From contig JBEEFP010000074.1 in the NCBI GenBank assembly GCA_041166085.1, positions 6,062-70,061 of the forward strand: a stretch of DNA of 64,000 nucleotides. The letters are read 5' to 3'. Each line of letters begins with the position of its first letter. Within the stretch, counting starts at the first letter, position 1. Source of the stretch: JBEEFP01 sp041166085. Lineage in GTDB: Bacteria > Actinomycetota > Acidimicrobiia > Acidimicrobiales > JAFATL01. Positions 59,706 to 64,000 of this stretch are shown here, one piece after another. The notes under the pieces were generated by a model. That model made no database searches. It worked only from the letters and a program-made list of their open reading frames with translations, and was not told where the DNA came from. The translations under genes were made by a program, and so were the position numbers.

Positions 59706-60722
59706 ATGGACCCGGCCGAGGCCCTCGAGCGCATCGGTCACCTGCTGGAGCGGGCCCGCGAGCCCAGCTATCGGGTGCGTGCATTCCGCGGTGCCGCCTC
59801 GACCATTCGCGCTCTGGACGACAGCGAGCTGCGGGCGCGCGCCGACGCGGGCACGCTGCGCGAGCTGCCAGGCATCGGCGAGAAGACCGAGCGGGTGATC
59901 ATGCAGGCCCTGGCCGGTGAGACACCGGCCTACCTCGAGCGTCTCGAGAAGAGCGCGCCCGATCCCACCGTTGGTCCGGGCGCCGACATCCGCGCCGCCC
60001 TGAAGGGCGACTGCCACACCCACTCCGATTGGTCCGACGGCGGCAGCCCCATCGACGTCATGGCCGAGACCGGGCGTGAGCTCGGACACGAGTACATGGT
60101 GCTCACCGACCACTCGCCCCGGCTCACCATCGCCAACGGGTTGTCGCCCGATCGTCTGCGCCAGCAGCTCGACGTTGTGGCGGAGGTCAACGAGCGCCTC
60201 GCTCCGTTCCGTCTGCTCACCGGTATCGAGGTCGACATCCTCGACGACGGCGCCCTCGACCAGGACCCCGAGCTGCTCGCCCGCCTCGACGTGGTGGTGG
60301 CCAGCGTGCACTCCAAGCTGCGTATGGAGGCAGAGGGAATGACCAAGCGGATGGTGGCGGCCCTCGCCAACCCGCACATGGACATCCTCGGGCACTGCAC
60401 GGGCCGCATGGTGGTCGGGCGGGGTCGGCCCGAGTCCACCTTCGACGCGGAGATGGTGTTCGCGGCGGCCAAGCACTTCGACAAGGCGATCGAGATCAAC
60501 TGCCGGCCCGAACGCCTGGACCCGCCCAAGCGGTTGCTGTCCCTGGCGGTGGAGATGGGCTGCCGGTTCTCCATCGACACCGATGCCCACGCGCCGGGTC
60601 AGCTCGAGTGGCAGCCCTTCGGCTGCGAGCGGGCCGCCGAGTGCGAGGTGCCGCTCGAGTCGATCGTCAACACGAGCGACGTCGACGGCCTCCTGGCGTG
60701 GACCGCGTCCCACTCGAGTTGA
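59706..60722 (+). CDS. PolX-like protein lacking the polymerase palm: HhH domain plus PHP phosphoesterase
   Basis: 338-aa protein. N-terminal region (about 1-80) matches the 8-kDa/helix-hairpin-helix part of family X DNA polymerases (IGHLLERAREPSYRVRAFRGAASTI, LPGIGEKTERVI). The PHP domain (about 100-325) has all metal motifs: DCHTHSDWSDG, TDHS, GIEVDI, ASVHSK, GHCTGR, EINCRPERLDPP and DTDAHA. Normal bacterial PolX is about 570 aa with palm and thumb between these parts; those are absent, so it is expected to be a nuclease or phosphatase, not a polymerase. Confidence 0.88.
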   Translation: MDPAEALERIGHLLERAREPSYRVRAFRGAASTIRALDDSELRARADAGTLRELPGIGEKTERVIMQALAGETPAYLERLEKSAPDPTVGPGADIRAALKGDCHTHSDWSDGGSPIDVMAETGRELGHEYMVLTDHSPRLTIANGLSPDRLRQQLDVVAEVNERLAPFRLLTGIEVDILDDGALDQDPELLARLDVVVASVHSKLRMEAEGMTKRMVAALANPHMDILGHCTGRMVVGRGRPESTFDAEMVFAAAKHFDKAIEINCRPERLDPPKRLLSLAVEMGCRFSIDTDAHAPGQLEWQPFGCERAAECEVPLESIVNTSDVDGLLAWTASHSS

Positions 60723-60735
60723 GTAACCCCGCCGT

Positions 60736-62322
60736 TCAGTAGCCGGCGGCGGCGCCCGCCCTGGCGCGGGGGTCGCTGGCGCCCGCGAGGTGATCGTCCT
60801 CGACGGCGATGACGTGGGCATGGCCGAAGCCGTGACCGAAGGCGTCGGTGCGCCAGACGGCGTGGCCCCGCTCGCGCAGCCCGTCGTCCCAGCCGCGGGG
60901 CGCGTGGCCCTCGATCTGCACGCGGACGTGGCCGTCCTGGTGCCAGGTGTCGAATCCGCTGCCCGGTGCTTGGGCAGCCAGCGCCCACCGCCCTGCCGCG
61001 ATCGCGGTGCCGGGCGACTGGTGCGTGTGCAGCAACCGGGCCAGCAGCTGCAGCAGGATCTGGGGCTGGCTGTCGCCGCCCATCGTGCCGATCACGTGGT
61101 GCAGTGATCCGTCGGGCCGGGTGACGAGGGCGGGGGAGAGGGTGTGGGGCGGCCGCCTCCCCGGTCCGTACTCGGCCGGGTGGCCGGGGACGAGGGAGAA
61201 CCCGATGCCGCGGTTCTGCAGGAAGATGCGGACGCCCGGCACCACGAGCAGCGAGCCGAACCCCGCCGCGTTCGACTGGATGAGCGACACGCCCATGCGG
61301 TCCTTGTCCACCACCGCGAGGTGGATGGTGCCCCCGGCCGCATACGCCTCGCCGAGCGGCGCCGCGCCGTCGGGGTCGATCGCCAGTCGCCGCTGCTCGA
61401 GCCGCTCCGGGTCGAGGAGGGCGCGTCCGTCAGCTCCCTCGTGCAGCACGCCCAGGCGGTCGTGTCCCGCCTGGCGGGCCGCTTCGATGGTGAGGTGGGC
61501 CCACAGCGGATCGGCGGGGTCGCCGGGGAGGTCGAGCTTCTCGGCGATCCACGCGGCGGCGAGGGTCAGGTACCCCTGCGAGTTGGGCGGCGTGGTCCAG
61601 AGCCGGTGGCCCCACGCCGTCACGTCGAGGGGCTCGACCCATTCGGCCTGCGACCGCGCCAGGTCGTCGTCGGTGTACTCGCCCTTCCCGAGCTCGAGCA
61701 GTCCGTCACCGAACTCGCCGCGGTAGAACGCGTCGCGGCCACCGGCGGCGATGGCGGACAGGGTGCGGGCCACGCCGGGCCGGCGCACGACGTCGCCAGG
61801 ATGGAGCGGCCCGCCCGCGGTGAAGTCCTCGGCGTGGTCGACGGGGCCGAGGCGCTGGGCGGCGGCGGCGAGCGTGGCGGTGGCGGGGAAGCCGTCCTCC
61901 GCGTACTGCCGGGCGGGCTCGAGCACGTCGACGAGCGGCAGGCGCCCGAAGCGCTGATGCAGCGTCACCCAACCGTCGACGCAGCCTGGCACCGGCACGC
62001 TGCGGACGTCGCCCAGGAACGGCATGGCCTCGTTGCCCTCGTCCCGCAGCCGTCCGGCGTCCGCGCCGGACCCGGCCCGTCCCGAGGCGTTGAGGGCGAC
62101 GGGCGTGGGCCCACCGGTGTGAACGAGGGCGAACAGGTCGCCACCCATGCCGCACATGTGCTGTGTGGTGACGGCCAGCACCGCGCTGGTGGCCACCGCC
62201 GCGTCGGCCGCCGAGCCACCGGCGCGGAGCATGGCGACACCGGCCGACGAGGCCAGGTGGTCCACGGCACAGACCATGCCGCCCGGGGCGTAGAGGGTGG
62301 GGAACGGCGCCAGCACCGCCAT
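60736..62322 (-). CDS. ggt: Gamma-glutamyltransferase family Ntn hydrolase
   Basis: 528-aa self-cleaving enzyme that transfers or hydrolyses gamma-glutamyl groups (or acts on related acyl amides). The processing site and nucleophile is Thr332 in AAGGTIHLAVVDKDRMGVSLIQSN; the family usual second residue is Thr, here Ile333. MCGMGGDLFALVHTGG, NSQGYLTL, RPPHTLSPALV and GTMGGDSQPQILLQLL (oxyanion GG pair) are all kept. No signal peptide is seen, so it may be cytosolic. Start set by TAGCTT 8 bases upstream of ATG 62322. Confidence 0.88.
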   Translation of the reverse strand: MAVLAPFPTLYAPGGMVCAVDHLASSAGVAMLRAGGSAADAAVATSAVLAVTTQHMCGMGGDLFALVHTGGPTPVALNASGRAGSGADAGRLRDEGNEAMPFLGDVRSVPVPGCVDGWVTLHQRFGRLPLVDVLEPARQYAEDGFPATATLAAAAQRLGPVDHAEDFTAGGPLHPGDVVRRPGVARTLSAIAAGGRDAFYRGEFGDGLLELGKGEYTDDDLARSQAEWVEPLDVTAWGHRLWTTPPNSQGYLTLAAAWIAEKLDLPGDPADPLWAHLTIEAARQAGHDRLGVLHEGADGRALLDPERLEQRRLAIDPDGAAPLGEAYAAGGTIHLAVVDKDRMGVSLIQSNAAGFGSLLVVPGVRIFLQNRGIGFSLVPGHPAEYGPGRRPPHTLSPALVTRPDGSLHHVIGTMGGDSQPQILLQLLARLLHTHQSPGTAIAAGRWALAAQAPGSGFDTWHQDGHVRVQIEGHAPRGWDDGLRERGHAVWRTDAFGHGFGHAHVIAVEDDHLAGASDPRARAGAAAGY

Positions 62323-62330
62323 CGGCGGCG

Positions 62331-62336
62331 AAGCTA
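62331..62336 (-). promoter_or_regulatory. -10 element, leaderless (ggt)
   Basis: Minus-strand TAGCTT ends 8 bases before ATG 62322. Confidence 0.5.
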
Positions 62337-62352
62337 GCGGGGGACCGGGGCC

Positions 62353-63171
62353 CTAGGAGCGGCGGAGACGGACGAGCCGGGCGATCATCACCACGAGCAG
62401 GGCGACGGCGAGCAGCTCGGCGCCCGTCTGCATGGTCAGCGGTGCGTCGTGGCTGGCCCCGGTGGGCGTGGGGCGGGCGAAGCTGCGCCCCGCCACCTCG
62501 GGAGCCGCGCCGGGTGCAGGGGCCGCGGTCGTGGCGGCACCGGCGGGCGCGGGGGCGGGGGCAACCGCCGGCTTGGCGGCGGGGGTGGGCGCGGCCGGCT
62601 TGGATGCCGTTGCCGCGGCCGGCTTGGGAGCGGGGGCGGGCCTCGGCGCTGCTGCCGGCCTGGGCGCGGGAGCGGGCTTGGGCTTGGGCGCTGTCGTCAC
62701 CGGCGGGGCTTTCGGTGCGGCGACGGGCGCGGCCGCCGACTTCGACTGCTTGAAGTCCACCGTGACCCAGATCTGGCTACCGGCGTCCACCACACCGATG
62801 CCGACCGCGTCGAAGGCGGGCTCGATCATGTTGGCGTAGTGGTGAGGGCTGGCGACGAAGGCGTCGTGGAGCTGCTGGACGCTGCCGCCCACGCCCACGT
62901 TCTCGCCGATCATGCGCCAGTTGCTGACCTGGGTGGCCAGGTTGGGGTTGTGCGAGAGGGCCCCGTCGCCGACCATCTTCGCCGACCACTGCCTGGCGAT
63001 CCCCTGGAGCTGGCTGTCGGGCGTCAGCGCGCCGAGCCCCTGCTGCACCCGCAGCTGGTTGAGCAGCGCGAGGAACTGCGTCTCCTCGGAGACGGGTTCG
63101 GCTGCCGCCAGCCGGATGGGCAGGACGAGCAGAGCGATGGCCGCGACGGCCCCCAGCAGGATGCGCTTCAT
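62353..63171 (-). CDS. Secreted CAP (SCP/PR1)-domain protein with Ala/Pro/Lys-rich stalk and C-terminal anchor
   Basis: 272-aa surface protein. Signal peptide about 1-24; CAP domain about 30-143 (FLALLNQLRVQQGLGALTPDSQLQGIARQWSAKMVGDGALSHNP, GENVGVGG, SPHHYANMIEPAFDAVGIGVV); Ala/Pro/Lys-rich stalk about 146-225; transmembrane helix about 247-265 and RLRRS. LTMQTGAELL before the helix looks like a decayed LPXTG signal. SD GGGAGA 5 bases upstream of ATG. A c-di-GMP-I riboswitch lies directly upstream on the same strand, so expression follows the second messenger. Confidence 0.88.
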   Translation of the reverse strand: MKRILLGAVAAIALLVLPIRLAAAEPVSEETQFLALLNQLRVQQGLGALTPDSQLQGIARQWSAKMVGDGALSHNPNLATQVSNWRMIGENVGVGGSVQQLHDAFVASPHHYANMIEPAFDAVGIGVVDAGSQIWVTVDFKQSKSAAAPVAAPKAPPVTTAPKPKPAPAPRPAAAPRPAPAPKPAAATASKPAAPTPAAKPAVAPAPAPAGAATTAAPAPGAAPEVAGRSFARPTPTGASHDAPLTMQTGAELLAVALLVVMIARLVRLRRS

Positions 63172-63194
63172 CGTTGTCTCCCAGTTCGGCGGCT

Positions 63195-63272
63195 CGGCTG
63201 CCGTAGGAGACTGCTCCCGTAGGCCCGTGGCTTTGCGTCGTCCCGGGTTTCCCCGGGGGTGCCGTTTCTCGT
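63195..63272 (-). ncRNA. c-di-GMP-I (GEMM-I) riboswitch
   Basis: Minus-strand RNA element between promoter region and the CAP-domain gene. Conserved GACGCAAAGCC (63239-63229); P2 hairpin CCCGGG-GAAA-CCCGGG (63257-63242) with the expected GNRA loop; P3 GGAG-CAGT-CTCC with the 3' signature GGCAGCCG (63202-63195). The ribosome site of the CAP gene begins about 10 bases after it, which suits translational control. On/off direction cannot be told by eye. Confidence 0.9.
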
Positions 63273-63303
63273 TGGTGCGTGATGAGCATCGGCGCGGGCG
63301 AAC

Positions 63304-63320
63304 TAGACCTTTAGGCCTAG
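63304..63320. promoter_or_regulatory. Imperfect palindrome in the divergent promoter region
   Basis: TAGACC-TTTA-GGCCTA region (CTAGACC/GGCCTAG arms with one mismatch, from 63303) directly before the ATG at 63321. It contains TA-rich hexamers usable in both directions. The exact -10 box is ambiguous. Confidence 0.35.
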
Positions 63321-63944
63321 ATGTCCGAAAATCCGGTGGCCCGGTTCAGCCGTCTCGTGATGACCCAGGAGGACCAGGTGCCACTGGACGAGGCGGCCCT
63401 GCTCATCGCTGCGAGCGACCACGCGGTCGACGTCCCGGCCCGGCTGGCGCAGCTCGACGCCCTCGCGGCGGCCGCACCCGACGGGACGGCCGAGGGGCTG
63501 TGCCGGTACCTGTTCGTCGCCGAGGGTTTCGGCGGGAACGCGGAGGACTACTACGAGCCTGCCAACTCCCACCTCGACGTCGTCCTCGACCGCCGCCTCG
63601 GCATCCCGATCACGCTGGCGGTCCTCCTCATGGAGGTGGGCCGCCGGCGCGGTCTGGTGGTCGAGGGCGTCAACGCGCCCGGCCACTTCCTCGTGCGCGC
63701 CGAGGGTCGGGTGCTGGACCCGTTCGCCGGCGGCCGCGAGGTTCCCGACCTCGACCCGGCGAGCGTTCCCGTCGCCGGCCCCCACGTGATCCTGGCCCGG
63801 ATGCTCGCCAACCTGAAGGCCGTCCACATCCAGCGGGGCGACGTGACGTCGCTGCGCCAGGTCCTGCGCCTGCGCGTCGCGGTGCCCGGCGTGCCGGAGG
63901 CCGACCGGTCCGAGCTCCACCGTCTCGAAGCCGGCCTCAACTGA
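63321..63944 (+). CDS. SirB1/transglutaminase-like (Transglut_core2) protein
   Basis: 207-aa cytosolic protein of the SirB1 type. LCRYLFVAEGFGGNAEDYYEPANSHLDVVLDRRLGIPITLAVLLMEVGRRRGLVVEGVNAPGHFLVRAEGRVLDPFAGG is the complete family core. The transglutaminase Cys is not visible at its usual place, as in many members, so it may be non-catalytic. In other bacteria it is near prfA/prmC or ychQ; here it stands alone. Divergent from the riboswitch-controlled CAP gene. Confidence 0.88.
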   Translation: MSENPVARFSRLVMTQEDQVPLDEAALLIAASDHAVDVPARLAQLDALAAAAPDGTAEGLCRYLFVAEGFGGNAEDYYEPANSHLDVVLDRRLGIPITLAVLLMEVGRRRGLVVEGVNAPGHFLVRAEGRVLDPFAGGREVPDLDPASVPVAGPHVILARMLANLKAVHIQRGDVTSLRQVLRLRVAVPGVPEADRSELHRLEAGLN

Positions 63945-63963
63945 ACCGCTGGCCAATTCCCAC

Positions 63964-64000
63964 CGTCTCGAGGCAATGGGGTACCGCTTCGGTACCCCCG
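63964..64000. repeat. Palindrome family member 4, cut by the window end
   Basis: Left arm starts CGTCTCGAGGCAATGGGGTA, loop GCTTC, right arm GGTACCCC then the window ends. Lies 19 bases after the SirB1-like stop. Full pairing cannot be checked. Confidence 0.65.

Noticed and set aside
62353..62440. Sortase signal in the CAP-domain protein (LTMQTGAELL before the helix)
   Set aside because: The required Leu-Pro or Leu-Ala is missing, so I treat it as a plain transmembrane anchor and mention the likeness only.

Overview
High-GC actinobacterial chromosome segment. Gene content, including several LLM-class (F420/flavin) monooxygenases, a PPOX-type F420/FMN enzyme, two cytochromes P450, a furA-katG pair, an LpqY-SugABC-like importer and a class-E-type LAXTG surface signal, fits Actinomycetota. 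I lean towards an Acidimicrobiia-like lineage, but that is inference and not proven by the sequence. The window is packed: 55 protein genes were recognised and no gap without a gene exceeds about 150 bases. I saw no rRNA, tRNA, IS element, CRISPR array or prophage gene.

Layout. 1-6.3 kb: end of a PAS/GAF sensor, then on the minus strand an extracytosolic flavin operon (ferric-reductase-like membrane flavoprotein, FMN-binding lipid-anchored or membrane protein, ApbE flavin transferase), a small membrane protein, and an OmpR-type two-component system. 6.4-12.6 kb: surface proteins (Cys-rich/collagen-like protein, Asp-box propeller protein with an LAXTG signal, GH25-like secreted protein) and a TauD-type dioxygenase. 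12.6-24.9 kb: RNA methyltransferase, amidase, the DUF4032-LpqY-SugABC sugar (probably trehalose) import operon, an LASTG-anchored CocE-like hydrolase, an alpha/beta hydrolase and a diguanylate cyclase. 25-31.6 kb: LLM monooxygenase behind a TetR-type operator, PBP4 peptidase, phosphotransferase, second LLM enzyme, hexapeptide acyltransferase, P450. 31.6-39.4 kb: typA and an oligopeptide ABC operon with fused ATPases. 39.4-47.2 kb: TPP enzyme, FAD-linked oxidase, second P450, sigma-70 factor, acyl-CoA dehydrogenase, third LLM enzyme. 47.3-64 kb: furA-katG, hydrolases, a CDF transporter, zinc-ribbon and anti-sigma genes, FAD oxidoreductase, subtilase, purine permease, PPOX protein, Ser/Thr kinase, HhH-PHP protein, gamma-glutamyltransferase, a CAP-domain protein controlled by a c-di-GMP-I riboswitch, and a SirB1-like protein.

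Themes. Transcription signals are unusually readable. In 21 genes a TAnnnT-like hexamer lies 6-9 nt before the start codon, which implies leaderless mRNAs and decides several start choices. Two divergent gene pairs share the TA of back-to-back -10 elements. Many gene ends carry long hairpins. Four of these form a sequence family with a fixed outer stem (GTCTCGAGGAA) and a covarying inner stem, which is the most novel-looking structure in the window. The diguanylate cyclase and the GEMM riboswitch link c-di-GMP signalling to cell-surface protein expression.
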